Virus record (IMG/VR): IMGVR_UViG_3300034190_002280
Coordinates: 1-37,473 of that record
Source of the DNA: a virus
DNA: 37,473 nt
Direction: 5' to 3' (one strand)
Each line of letters starts with the position of its first letter. Positions within the stretch are counted from its first letter, which is position 1. The position numbers and the translations under genes are program-made. Shown one piece after another: positions 27,773 through 37,332 of the stretch. The notes beneath the pieces were generated by a model that had not been told where the DNA came from, did not search any database, and saw only the letters and a program-made list of their open reading frames with translations.

Positions 27773-30253
27773 GTGGCCCAGTACGACGTAGATATTAACC
27801 TTGCCCTCAAAGGGACTAGAGAGCTAAAACTATTCGATGATCGGCTCAAGCAACTAACTGCCAAACTTGAAGAGCTGGATAGAGTACAGAATGATATAGG
27901 AAAAAGAAACCCTTATAGTGCCGCTGGAAAAAGGGTTACTCAGTTCGGTAAAGAAATAGACGAAGCAAGGGAAATTGTAGAGTTTTTTGCTCAATCAAAC
28001 AGAGACGCTGCTGCGTCTATGGATGATCTACTTAGAAAGCAAAGTAGTTTCAACAACTTTTTCAAGCAGGCAGCAGACGTTCGTCAAGCAATACAAGCTG
28101 CAAATAAAGCGGATCAACAGGCTGCACGTCAGCAGAGAATGCGGACTTTAGGCAACGCAACAAGTAGTGCTCTTATTGGTGGTGGTTTTCCGTTACTGTT
28201 TGGTCAAGGGGGTGCCGCAGCAGCGGGCGGCGCATTAGGCGGTCTTGCCGGTGGAGCGGTTGGGGGTGGCTTTGGGTTTGCTCTGTCAATTGTCGGCACA
28301 GCATTAGGCCAAGCGATAGCAGATGCTGAAGAATTTAACAGCACCATTGTTAACCTAAATTCCGGGCTTGACGGTACGGCAACTAACGCGTCTATTACGT
28401 CTGCAGAAATTAGTGAACTTGCTAGTCAAATGGGGCTCGCAAAAGACGAGACCGTTGAGTTACTTACAGGTTTTAAGAACCTTGGAGCGAATACAGACGA
28501 AGTTCTAGCACTAGCTCAAGTTTTTGGTGATGACGCTTCTACGGTAAAAAATCTTGCTGCAGCTAAAAAACTTAGTCAAGTTGGCGAAGCTATTTTTGCA
28601 AATGTCGGAAAAATAACCCGAGATAAAGCGCTACAACTTATCAACGAACTGAAGATAAAAGATGCTCAAGTTGTTCAACTTGGTTTGATTGAAGCGCTTG
28701 CAGAGGCGGAAGAGAGGCGTGAGGTGTCTCAAGCCAGGCAGGTTAAATTTACGGACCGTCTCACTGCAAGCTTTTTAATAATGGGCGCGGGTGCGGAGGG
28801 AGCAGCGCTAGCACCGATTTTAACTGCAGAAGACATTGCAAATCAACGCGCAGATAAGCTTCAAGGTGAGCTGGAAGAAGCAAGAAACGAAAGGCTTAAA
28901 AACGCTGCAGAGTTTATCAAAAAACTTAGAGAAGTATTTAGCACAATAGAAGGTCTTGATCCTGACAAGCCTAAAAAGCCCAAGGGGGACCCAACTATTA
29001 ACCTACAAAAACGTCTTAATATACTTAATAAACAAATCACCTCTGAAGAAAAATTTGTTGGGGTTAGCTCTCAAGGAGCTGCAATTATTAGGCGTAAACT
29101 TGCGCTTGAATCAAAAATCGCAAAAATACAAGAGGCTGGCACAGCAGAGCGCAAGCGTTTAACAGATCAGGAAGATATTAGCCTCAGTAAATCCATTCAA
29201 GATAAAGCCATCAAGCTTGAAAATCTTAAGTTTGAAAGAGAAGCAACTGCTCTTATCGAACGTCAAAACAAAGCTGGTGAAAGGCTGTTGGAGCCGTTGC
29301 AGAGAAAAATAGACGCAATAAGAGATCGCAACGCATTTGAAAAAGAATATGGCGATCTAATCATGAAAGGCTCTACGCCTGCTGCTGCTAAGCAGGTGAT
29401 TGAAGCCCAGAAGCAAAAGAAAGAAATTGATCGACTGGTAGAGAAGCAGCTTGAAAGCAACGAGATTTTAATCGCAAATCTGCGAATTAAGGTTGCTGAA
29501 ACGGAAGGAACCAAGGCTCACACTGCTGCCGTTAATGCCCTTAACGATGCATTGGAGCGGCGGAATAAGATCGAAGAAAAAGGCCGTGTTGCCAAGGGAG
29601 AAATTAAAGGAGAAAAGACTCCCGCTGAAAGATTTGAAGACGAGATAAAAGCAATTCAAGGAATAATCAATGAGTTGAACGACCCCGTGCGGCAAGCAAT
29701 CGAGTTGTCGCGGACTTTAGGCAGTGCCTTCAGCGAGTCCTTTAGAGGCATTGTGTCGGGCAGCATGACTGCTCAGCAGGCGTTGGCCAACCTGTTCCAA
29801 CGCACAGCGGATCACTTCCTTGATATGGCTGCACAGATGATTGCGGCTCAATTAAGGATGCAAGCGGTGAAGCTGTTCATGAGCTTCTTCCCCAGCACAG
29901 GAATTCCTGCTTCAGGAAGTGCAAATCCTTTCCCAGGGCATCCAACGCACGACAATGTGCCGATTCCTCCCCTCCCGCCTCTTCCCGGCAAAGCACTTGG
30001 TGGAGCGGTTGGCGCTGGCCGTCCTTACATGGTTGGCGAGCGTGGCCCTGAGTTATTTGTCCCTGGAGCGCAGGGCAACATCGTTCCAAACAACGCAATG
30101 GGCGGCTCTAGCATTGTGGTAAACGTGGATGCTTCTGGTTCGTCTGTCGAAGGCGATTCTGAGCAAGCCGCACAACTTGGCAAGATGCTTGGCGCTGCAG
30201 TCCAGGCTGAGCTAATCAAGCAAAAACGTCCTGGCGGTCTCCTCGCAAGCTGA
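27773..30253 (+). CDS. Tail tape measure protein
   Basis: GTG 27773, 826 residues. N-terminal coiled coil (QLTAKLEELDRVQNDIGKRN), a Gly/Ala-rich membrane-like stretch at about 135-180 (GGGFPLLFGQGGAAAAGG, GGFGFALSIVGTALGQ), long charged helices from about 300 to 640 and a C-terminal part with LAGGAVGAGRPYMVGERGPE-type motif (GERGPELFVPGAQGNIV), a common ending of lambda-like tape measures. If 0.15 nm per residue holds, the tail would be about 125 nm; this is inference. Its stop overlaps the M-like gene (TGATG). Confidence 0.9.
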   Translation: MAQYDVDINLALKGTRELKLFDDRLKQLTAKLEELDRVQNDIGKRNPYSAAGKRVTQFGKEIDEAREIVEFFAQSNRDAAASMDDLLRKQSSFNNFFKQAADVRQAIQAANKADQQAARQQRMRTLGNATSSALIGGGFPLLFGQGGAAAAGGALGGLAGGAVGGGFGFALSIVGTALGQAIADAEEFNSTIVNLNSGLDGTATNASITSAEISELASQMGLAKDETVELLTGFKNLGANTDEVLALAQVFGDDASTVKNLAAAKKLSQVGEAIFANVGKITRDKALQLINELKIKDAQVVQLGLIEALAEAEERREVSQARQVKFTDRLTASFLIMGAGAEGAALAPILTAEDIANQRADKLQGELEEARNERLKNAAEFIKKLREVFSTIEGLDPDKPKKPKGDPTINLQKRLNILNKQITSEEKFVGVSSQGAAIIRRKLALESKIAKIQEAGTAERKRLTDQEDISLSKSIQDKAIKLENLKFEREATALIERQNKAGERLLEPLQRKIDAIRDRNAFEKEYGDLIMKGSTPAAAKQVIEAQKQKKEIDRLVEKQLESNEILIANLRIKVAETEGTKAHTAAVNALNDALERRNKIEEKGRVAKGEIKGEKTPAERFEDEIKAIQGIINELNDPVRQAIELSRTLGSAFSESFRGIVSGSMTAQQALANLFQRTADHFLDMAAQMIAAQLRMQAVKLFMSFFPSTGIPASGSANPFPGHPTHDNVPIPPLPPLPGKALGGAVGAGRPYMVGERGPELFVPGAQGNIVPNNAMGGSSIVVNVDASGSSVEGDSEQAAQLGKMLGAAVQAELIKQKRPGGLLAS

Positions 30254-30594
30254 TGGCTACTTTCCCTTCAATCACGCCAACTTATGGGCTTCAAAAACGT
30301 AGCTCTCCGGTGGTGCGGACAGTGCGCTTCGGTGACGGCTACGAACAACGCACAAGTCTTGGCTTAAATCAAAATCCAAAGGTCTACAACCTGACTTTTA
30401 ATGTGTCAGAAACCGATGCCGACACCATCGAAACGTTTCTCGATGCTCGTGCAGCGGACAATGCAAGTTTCGACTTCACGCCACCAGGTGAAGGCAGCAG
30501 CTCTAAATTTGTTTGTGAAGACTGGAGTAAATCGATTCCTTATTTGAACCGTGCCAGTATTCAGGCAACGTTTCGCGAAGTCTTTGAACCCTGA
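30253..30594 (+). CDS. Minor tail protein, lambda M-like
   Basis: 113 residues: MATFPSITPTYGLQKRSSPV, RTVRFGDGYEQRTSLGLNQN and ETDADTIETFLDARAADNAS. The VRFGDGYEQR motif is diagnostic of gpM-type proteins at the tail tip. It overlaps neighbours by one nucleotide on both sides (TGATG). Confidence 0.85.
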   Translation: MATFPSITPTYGLQKRSSPVVRTVRFGDGYEQRTSLGLNQNPKVYNLTFNVSETDADTIETFLDARAADNASFDFTPPGEGSSSKFVCEDWSKSIPYLNRASIQATFREVFEP

Positions 30595-31616
30595 TGGCTT
30601 ATACCGCTTGGTCTGCTAGCACCGCGTTTGCTGTTGGTGACGTTCGACGCGCCACGACATCCCAAAACAATGGCGTAGTTTTTGAGTGCATTGGAGCTGG
30701 AACATCAGGCAGCACAGAGCCTACGTGGCCTACAAGTCTTTTCAATGTAGACAGCACTGTTGATACAGACGATGCGGATGCGGTTGCTGGAAACTGTCTG
30801 CTTGTTTTTAACGATCAGTGCGTAACAGCTGGTGCAGTTGTTGATGGAACGGTTACATGGAAAGCAATCAGTTCAATCTATGCAGACCTCTCAACACTCG
30901 CTGTAGACGCGATTATCGAGCTGTTTGAGCTGCATTACGACAACACGCTGCATGGCAGCACAGACATTTTGCGTTGGCACGCAGGATCTAACGCTGATGT
31001 AACGGGCAATATCACTTGGAATAGCAACGATTACATCCGTCTGCCTGTGCAGGCTGAGGGTTTTGAGTACACAAACGGCGGCACGTTACCTCGTCCAACC
31101 TTGTCAGTTGCCAACCTTGATGGAGCGGTAACAGCACTGCTGCTGGGTGTAAACCTGACAACTCCAGGCAACGACCTGACAGGTGCAAAGGTCAAGCGCA
31201 TAAGGACTTTAAAAAAGTTTCTTGATGGCGAGTCAGCTGCTGATCCTTACGCAACTTTTCCTATTGAGGAGTGGTTTATTGATCGCAAGGCCACTGAATC
31301 ACGAGATGTTGTCAGCTTTGAGCTAGCCAGCAAGTTTGACCTTTCCAACAAGGAACTGCCTAACCGTCAAGTTGTTGCAAACATTTGTCAGTGGGAATAT
31401 AAGGGAGCAAGTGGTGAGTGCCCTTACGATCCTGATACCGGCCCAGGCAAAACTGTTGACGGCGTAAATTACAGGTTTTTTGATGTAAACGATGAACCTC
31501 AAACAGTTGAGGCTAATGATGTTTGCGGCAAGCGTCTTTCTAGTTGCAAATGTCGCTTTGGTGAGAACAATGAACTACCGTTTGGCTCGTTTCCTGGAGC
31601 AGGTTTGATCCGATGA
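30594..31616 (+). CDS. Minor tail protein, lambda L-like, with cysteine cluster
   Basis: 340 residues, longer than lambda gpL (232) because of an N-terminal extension of about 95 residues (AWSASTAFAVGDVRRATTSQ, EPTWPT) resembling a small carbohydrate-binding-like module. The gpL part begins near LSTLAVDAIIELFELHYDNT. The C-terminal Cys cluster, NICQWEYKGASGECPYD and then VCGKRLSSCKCRFG, fits the Fe-S-binding cysteines of gpL. It overlaps the K-like gene by 4 nt. Confidence 0.85.
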   Translation: MAYTAWSASTAFAVGDVRRATTSQNNGVVFECIGAGTSGSTEPTWPTSLFNVDSTVDTDDADAVAGNCLLVFNDQCVTAGAVVDGTVTWKAISSIYADLSTLAVDAIIELFELHYDNTLHGSTDILRWHAGSNADVTGNITWNSNDYIRLPVQAEGFEYTNGGTLPRPTLSVANLDGAVTALLLGVNLTTPGNDLTGAKVKRIRTLKKFLDGESAADPYATFPIEEWFIDRKATESRDVVSFELASKFDLSNKELPNRQVVANICQWEYKGASGECPYDPDTGPGKTVDGVNYRFFDVNDEPQTVEANDVCGKRLSSCKCRFGENNELPFGSFPGAGLIR

Positions 31617-32326
31617 TGTTGCCACCTTCAGTTATGAGTCTAATAATGACTCATGCAAAGGAAGACAGCCCTAAAGAGTGCTGTGGCCTAGTTGCTGTGG
31701 TCAAGGGCAAGCGTCGTTATTTTCCTTGCAAAAACTTGGCTGACACACCAGACGAGCATTTTGTGCTCGATCCAGCCGACTATGCGGCGGTGGAGGATAA
31801 AGGCGAAATTGTTGCTGTAGTCCACAGCCATCCATTTACGAGCCACAACCCCTCACCGGCGGATCGCGTCGCTTGCGAGCAGAGCGGTTTGCCTTGGCAT
31901 ATCGTCAATCCAGACACTGAAAACTGGGGCTACTGCGAGCCTGAAGGCTTTGAGTTGCCTTATGTGGGGCGGGAGTTCTCGCATGGCGTAGTGGACTGCT
32001 ACAGCCTTTGCCGTGACTGGTATAGACGTGAGTTTGGGCTTGAGCTGCGCAACTACCCACGTCGGGACAAATGGTGGGAGCACGGCCAAAACCTCTACCT
32101 AGAGAACTTTGAAAAGGAAGGGTTCAGGCGGATTCCGATTGCCGAGCTAAAGCGTGGTGATGCGTTATTGATGCAACTAGCGTCTCCCGTGCCAAACCAT
32201 GCAGCGATTTACCTAGGCGATCAGCGGGTATTGCATCACGTACAGGGGCGGCTGTCTAGCAGGGACGTTTACGGCGGGTATTATTTGAAGAACACTGCCT
32301 GTGCCTTGAGGCATGAAAGTCGTTAA
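31613..32326 (+). CDS. Tail assembly protein, lambda K-like (JAMM + NlpC/P60)
   Basis: 237 residues with two peptidase domains. The JAMM domain has ECCGLVAVV (Glu22) and HSHPFTSHNPSPADR (His71, His73, Asp84, the H-x-H-x10-D spacing). The NlpC/P60 domain has GVVDCYSLCRDWY (Cys129) and PVPNHAAIYLGD (His196). All key residues are present, so the protein may cut peptidoglycan during DNA entry or process a tail protein. Overlaps the I-like gene by 14 nt. Confidence 0.9.
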   Translation: MMLPPSVMSLIMTHAKEDSPKECCGLVAVVKGKRRYFPCKNLADTPDEHFVLDPADYAAVEDKGEIVAVVHSHPFTSHNPSPADRVACEQSGLPWHIVNPDTENWGYCEPEGFELPYVGREFSHGVVDCYSLCRDWYRREFGLELRNYPRRDKWWEHGQNLYLENFEKEGFRRIPIAELKRGDALLMQLASPVPNHAAIYLGDQRVLHHVQGRLSSRDVYGGYYLKNTACALRHESR

Positions 32327-32966
32327 GGTCTACGGCGCTTTGCGCGAACTGCTAGGCAGGACTCGATTTGAGTTTGTGGCGGACACACCTGCCCAGGCCA
32401 TGCGTGCATTGTTAGTCAATTTTCCTGAGCTGCAGCAATGGCTGATTGATAGCGAGAAAAATGGTGTTGCTTATCGAGTAACAGTCGGAAAGCAAAAAAT
32501 ACATAACGACGATGTATCAGGGCTGTTTTCCCCTTGGAGCGAACGCGAAGTATTTAGTATTACGCCGGTTGTGACAGGTGCTGGTCGGGGAGCTGGGATG
32601 ATTTTGATGGGAGCGGTTTTGATAGGACTTTCTTTTGTAACTTTTGGGGGTAGTGCAGCTTTTGCTGGGGGCGCAGGCGGCTTGTTTGCAAAGGGTGGGG
32701 TCGGACTTCTTGGGATGTACGCAGGCGCTGGATCGGCTGCATTAGGTGCTTTAGGTTTTGGTTTAGTTCTCACTGGCGTTGCTCAAATGCTTTCGCCTGT
32801 GCCAAAGCCGCCCGGCATTGGCGAAGCGCCGACACAGCTAGAGTCAAATAGCTTTAGCGGCGTCGAAAATACCTCTCGTCAAGGCGTTCCCGTGCCAATA
32901 GTCTATGGACGGGTGTTTGTTGGTTCGGCAGTTATATCTGCTGGCCTTGACGTTGATCAGGTTTGA
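32313..32966 (+). CDS. Tail assembly protein, lambda I-like
   Basis: 217 residues. N-terminal ubiquitin-like part (KVYGALRELLGRTRFEFVAD, MRALLVNFPELQQWLID) then a Gly/Ala-rich hydrophobic stretch (AGMILMGAVLIGLSFVTFGG, GALGFGLVLTGVAQML) and the conserved ending SRQGVPVPIVYGRVFVGSA. This is the layout of gpI proteins, which help fold or place J. The stop is 2 nt before the J-like ATG. Confidence 0.85.
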   Translation: MKVVKVYGALRELLGRTRFEFVADTPAQAMRALLVNFPELQQWLIDSEKNGVAYRVTVGKQKIHNDDVSGLFSPWSEREVFSITPVVTGAGRGAGMILMGAVLIGLSFVTFGGSAAFAGGAGGLFAKGGVGLLGMYAGAGSAALGALGFGLVLTGVAQMLSPVPKPPGIGEAPTQLESNSFSGVENTSRQGVPVPIVYGRVFVGSAVISAGLDVDQV

Positions 32967-32968
32967 CC

Positions 32969-35900
32969 ATGACGCAATCAAAGTACATTGCAGGCGCTGG
33001 CGGCGGCGGTGGCGGCAAAGGTGGCGGCGGATCCAGTAAAACGCCAACTGAGTCAGATGACTCGCTGCAGTCAAAACAGTTTGCGAACGTTCTTGATCTA
33101 ATCAGCGAAGGGGAGATCGAAGGTTTAGACGATGGCAACAAAAGCATTTTTCTTGATGGAACGCCAGTAAAAAGCGCTAGCGGTGGCAATAATTTCAAAG
33201 GTTTTACTATTAAAACCAGGAATGGCACGCAATCACAGACTTATATTCCAGGTGTTTTTTCTAATGTAGAGAGTGAAACGGCTGTTGGTGTAGAAGTTAC
33301 AAACACATCACCAGTTACAAGGCAAATAACAGATTCAGACGTTGATCGTGTTCGTGTAACAATTCAACTTCCTGCACTGCAAAGAATTGAAGACGATGGA
33401 GACATCGTTGGAGCGCAGGTTCAAATCAGAATTGAAGTTCGCTACAGTGGCGGCAGTTTTCAAGCGGTAAAAACTGACACAATTAAAGGTAAAAGTAGTG
33501 GATCGTACCAGAGAGATTACCTTGTAACTCTCAATGGCGCGTTTCCTGTTGATATTAGGGTGAAGCGTCTTTCAGATGACAGCAGCTCAACAAGGCTTTC
33601 AAATAAAACCTTTTGGCAAAGCTTTACGTCGATTATTGACGCAAAATTAGCTTATCCAAACAGCGCATTAGTTGGACTTCGTTTTGATTCAAGCGACTTT
33701 TCAAACATTCCACAACGCAAATACTTGATTCGCGGTATCAAGGTTGCGATTCCAAGCAATGCGACCGTAGATACCACAACACACTTGGGGCGGATCACGT
33801 ATTCCGGTGTGTGGGACGGAACGTTTGCTGCAGCAACTTGGACAAACGATCCGGCTTGGTGTTTGTGGGATTTACTTACGAATGAAAGGTACGGAGCGGG
33901 CATTCCTGAATCTTCACTAGATCGCTACGATTTTCTTGCAATTAGTCAATACTGTAACCAACTTGTCGAAGACGGTAACGGCGGAGAAGAGCCGCGTTTT
34001 AGCTGCAACCTGTTAATCAATCAGCGCAAAGAGGTTTACAACGTCATCCAAGAAATGAGCAGCATTTTTAGAGGCATCTCTTTTTACGGCGCTGGTTCGC
34101 TAGTGCTGATGCAAGACAAGCCTACTGATGCTCAATACACGCTTGGCCCAGCCAACGTTGTTGATGGCGTATTTTCGTACTCTGGATCATCGCTTCGCAG
34201 TCGTCACACTTGTGCGACTGTTGCGTACCAAAGCTACGAAGAGCAGGGCGAGGTATCGTTTGAATACGTTGAAGACGCTAATGCTGTTGCTAAGTATGGC
34301 GTCAACAACAAGGAAATAAAAGCAGTCGGCTGCTATTCACAGGGTCAAGCCAACAGACTGGGCAAGTGGACGCTGTTAAGCGAGCAAGACCTTTACGAGA
34401 CGTGCAATTTTGCCATCGGTATTGACTCAGGCATTGTTGTGCGCCCTGGCATGGTGGTGGACATTGCCGATCCCTTGCGCGGTGGAACGAGGAGAAACGG
34501 ACGTGTTTCCTCAGCAACAACGCTTCAGATCACTATTGATAGCACTACTGAGCTATCGGTCAACATAGGTAACGGCCCAACAATTTCAGTGGTCTTGCCC
34601 AACGGCCTTGTTGAAACAAGAAATATCGACACGATCAGTGGAACGGCAGTCAACGTTACGGAAGCATTTAGCCAAGCCCCAGCTGCTAACGCCCCATGGT
34701 TGATTCAAACTACTGACATCCAATCCCAACAGTTTCGCGTCATTAGTGTTGCTGAAAACGGTGATGGAGTTTTTGGCGTAGCCGCCATCAAGTACAACGA
34801 AAGCATTTACAACGCGGTTGAGCAAGACCTCCAGCTGACGCAACGTGACATAACCAATGTTTCTGCAACGCCAGCAGAAATAACAGGCCTTTCCGCTACT
34901 GAGTTTTTGTATGAAGAGGGTGGAACTGTCAAAACAGGTGTTGACATCAACTGGGCAAGCCCTGTCAATCAAGTTACAGATGCAGAAGGCAATGCAACAA
35001 CCGTTACAGATCCTAACGTTAATGATTTTGTTGTTCGTTACCGTTTGGACGACAATAATTTTGAAAAAATTGTAACTGAAACTTCCTCGACTCAAATTAA
35101 GGGGTTGAAGTCTGGATCGCTAGAGGTTCAAGTTTCAGCACGCAGTTTTATCGGTAAAACCGGGCCTGTTACAAGTCAAACCTTTGAACTCGCAGGAAAG
35201 ACAGCAATCCCAGGCAATGTTCAAAACTTGACCCTAGAGCCTTTGAATTACAACAGCGCACGACTGCGTTGGGACGAAACAGTCGATCTTGACGTGAAGG
35301 TTAGCGGCAAGGTTCATATCCGACACAGCAATCTGACTGACGGCAGCGCAACGTGGTCAAACAGCACTGACCTCATTGCAGCAGTTTCAGGCAGCTCAAC
35401 TGAAGCGACTGTGCCTCTCTTGGAAGGCGAGTATCTGGTCAAGTTTGAAGACGACGGTCTGCGTAAGAGCGCAACAGAAACCACCATCGTTGTTGACCAA
35501 CCAGTTTCGCAAACGTTCTTTGGTGTCAAAACCCAACGTGAGGATCAGCTTTCAACACCGTTTGACGGCAGCAAGACTGATACCACTTACAACTCAACCT
35601 ATGACGCCTTAATTCTTGATAGTGATGGGCTGACTGCAGGCACTGGCGAATACACCTTTGACAGCACGCTTGACTTGGAAGCGGTCTATAGCCTGGACCT
35701 GGAGCGTCGGCTTGTTGCTCGCGGCATTTACCCAACTGATCTTTGGGACAGCCGAACGGACAACATTGACACTTGGCAGGACATTGATGGCGGTGTTGTC
35801 GATCAGGTCAATGCTGAGGTTTACGTGCGAAAGACCAACGACGATCCGTCTGGGACGCCGACTTACAGCGACTGGCAGCCATTGGCAAATGGTGTGTTGA

Positions 35901-36271
35901 AAGCTCGTGCGTTCCAGTTCAAGGCTGTGCTGACCTCATCTGATTCGGCGCAAAACATCCTTGTGGACGAGCTGGGCTACAAAGCACAACTGCAGCAGCG
36001 CACTGAGCAGAGCACAGCAACGATTGCTAGCGGCACATCAGCCAAAGCTGTTACGTTTACCAATGCGTTTTTCACAGGCACTAGCAGCCTTGGTGGAGCA
36101 AACAGCGCATTGCCAACCATCGGCATCACACCGTTGAACATGGCAACTGGTGACTTTTTCGAGCTGTCCAGCATCTCAAGGACTGGCTTTACTGTCACGT
36201 TCAAAAACAGCAGTGGCACGATCGTTGACCGCAATTTCAACTACATGGCAACGGGCTTTGGCAAGTCGTAA
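32969..36271 (+). CDS. Tail tip / host specificity protein, lambda J-like
   Basis: ATG 32969 (MTQSKYIAGAGGGGGGKGGG), 1100 residues, similar to J (1132). QSKQFANVLDLISEGEIEGL and the early IFLDGTPV motif are typical of J. Further in are ATWTNDPAWCLWDLLTNERYG and FSYSGSSLRSRHTCATVAYQ. A fibronectin-III-like module starts near 750 (VQNLTLEPLNYNSARLRWDE). The C-terminal third probably connects to fibres encoded next. Forms the central tail tip and contacts the host receptor. Confidence 0.9.
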   Translation: MTQSKYIAGAGGGGGGKGGGGSSKTPTESDDSLQSKQFANVLDLISEGEIEGLDDGNKSIFLDGTPVKSASGGNNFKGFTIKTRNGTQSQTYIPGVFSNVESETAVGVEVTNTSPVTRQITDSDVDRVRVTIQLPALQRIEDDGDIVGAQVQIRIEVRYSGGSFQAVKTDTIKGKSSGSYQRDYLVTLNGAFPVDIRVKRLSDDSSSTRLSNKTFWQSFTSIIDAKLAYPNSALVGLRFDSSDFSNIPQRKYLIRGIKVAIPSNATVDTTTHLGRITYSGVWDGTFAAATWTNDPAWCLWDLLTNERYGAGIPESSLDRYDFLAISQYCNQLVEDGNGGEEPRFSCNLLINQRKEVYNVIQEMSSIFRGISFYGAGSLVLMQDKPTDAQYTLGPANVVDGVFSYSGSSLRSRHTCATVAYQSYEEQGEVSFEYVEDANAVAKYGVNNKEIKAVGCYSQGQANRLGKWTLLSEQDLYETCNFAIGIDSGIVVRPGMVVDIADPLRGGTRRNGRVSSATTLQITIDSTTELSVNIGNGPTISVVLPNGLVETRNIDTISGTAVNVTEAFSQAPAANAPWLIQTTDIQSQQFRVISVAENGDGVFGVAAIKYNESIYNAVEQDLQLTQRDITNVSATPAEITGLSATEFLYEEGGTVKTGVDINWASPVNQVTDAEGNATTVTDPNVNDFVVRYRLDDNNFEKIVTETSSTQIKGLKSGSLEVQVSARSFIGKTGPVTSQTFELAGKTAIPGNVQNLTLEPLNYNSARLRWDETVDLDVKVSGKVHIRHSNLTDGSATWSNSTDLIAAVSGSSTEATVPLLEGEYLVKFEDDGLRKSATETTIVVDQPVSQTFFGVKTQREDQLSTPFDGSKTDTTYNSTYDALILDSDGLTAGTGEYTFDSTLDLEAVYSLDLERRLVARGIYPTDLWDSRTDNIDTWQDIDGGVVDQVNAEVYVRKTNDDPSGTPTYSDWQPLANGVLKARAFQFKAVLTSSDSAQNILVDELGYKAQLQQRTEQSTATIASGTSAKAVTFTNAFFTGTSSLGGANSALPTIGITPLNMATGDFFELSSISRTGFTVTFKNSSGTIVDRNFNYMATGFGKS

Positions 36272-36299
36272 ACTGTCAGCAATAGTGCGCTAAGGCTTT

Positions 36300-36923
36300 G
36301 TGGCGACTCACGACTATTCCTTAGCGGATCAAAGCGGTGCCAGCTTTCGTGGTGACCTGAATAACGCCCTGGAAGCGATTGCGCGAAACAACGACAACAG
36401 CGGTGACCCTTCAACCACGTTCCCGTTCCAGTGGCACGTTGATACAACCGGAAGCCAAGCGACTCTCAAGATTAGAGACGGAGCTAACAACGCATATATC
36501 CAGGTCGGGGCTACGGGAGCGCTTCAAGGCTCTGGAACGGCCAACCTTGGCCTAGCCCTTGCGGCATCGCCGTCATTCACAGGAACTGCCACGTTTGCTG
36601 GCAACATCCTGATGTCAGGCACTGGAACGCTTGACCTGCCAGTCGGAACAACAGCTGAGCGTCCGGGCACCCCTAATAACGGGATGATCCGGTATAACTC
36701 AACGTTGTCCAGATACGAGGGGTATAGCGGTTCCGCTTGGTCGCAGATTGGTGGCGGCGCAACTGGCGGTGGAACGGATCAGGTGTTCTACACCAACGAT
36801 CAATCGGTCAGCACAGACTTCACTTTGAGCGGATCTCTGAACGCAATGTCAGCGGGGCCGATAAGTATTGCCAGTGGGGTTACAGTAACGGTAAGTTCTG
36901 GCGCCACTTGGACGGTGGTCTGA
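36300..36923 (+). CDS. Tail fibre protein (207 aa)
   Basis: GTG 36300, reads MATHDYSLADQSGASFRGDL, NNALEAIARNNDNSGDPSTT, the usual N-terminal attachment region of cyanophage fibres. The middle has TTAERPGTPNNGMIRYNSTL and YEGYSGSAWSQIGGG, the trimeric fibre shaft or head module. The C-terminal cap NAMSAGPI-x-I-x-SGVTVTV-x-SG-x-TWTVV is shared with the fibre at 1-522 although the DNA differs. Followed within 1 nt by the next gene. Confidence 0.8.
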   Translation: MATHDYSLADQSGASFRGDLNNALEAIARNNDNSGDPSTTFPFQWHVDTTGSQATLKIRDGANNAYIQVGATGALQGSGTANLGLALAASPSFTGTATFAGNILMSGTGTLDLPVGTTAERPGTPNNGMIRYNSTLSRYEGYSGSAWSQIGGGATGGGTDQVFYTNDQSVSTDFTLSGSLNAMSAGPISIASGVTVTVSSGATWTVV

Positions 36924-36924
36924 C

Positions 36925-37317
36925 ATGAGCACAGTAAAGGCAGCCAACCTGCAGAACACGGGGAGTGGTGCTCCAGTGTTTAAAAACAGCTCCGGAACGG
37001 AGATTGGCACGCTCTGCAGAGCCTGGGTGAACTTTAACGGCACTGGAACGGTTTCTATTCGAGACGACTTTAACGTCAGCTCAATTACTGATAACGGCAC
37101 GGGCGATTATACAGTTACTTTTACCAACTCGATGTCCAGTGTTAATTACGCCGTCACAACTGGTTATATGACATCTCAGTCAAGCACAAACGTAAGCAGA
37201 GTGAAAAACGGAACTATGGCAACTACTGGTTTTGGCATACAAGCAGGGGGTTTTCAGCAGGGCGCAACTAACGTTAACAAAGATCACGAAGCCTGCATGG
37301 CTGCAGTCTTCATCTAA
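36925..37317 (+). CDS. Fibre-tip / receptor-binding-like protein (130 aa)
   Basis: Starts MSTVKAANLQNTGSGAPVFK, then CRAWVNFNGTGTVSIRDDFN, VSSITDNGTGDYTVTFTNSM. The W-V-N-F-x-G-T-G-x-V-x-I-R-D-x-x-N motif with SSITDNGTGDYT is a known beta-structured tip domain in cyanophage fibres. A paralogue begins 16 nt downstream. Possibly alternative or stacked tip proteins. Confidence 0.7.
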   Translation: MSTVKAANLQNTGSGAPVFKNSSGTEIGTLCRAWVNFNGTGTVSIRDDFNVSSITDNGTGDYTVTFTNSMSSVNYAVTTGYMTSQSSTNVSRVKNGTMATTGFGIQAGGFQQGATNVNKDHEACMAAVFI

Positions 37318-37332
37318 CCCTGACATAGAACC

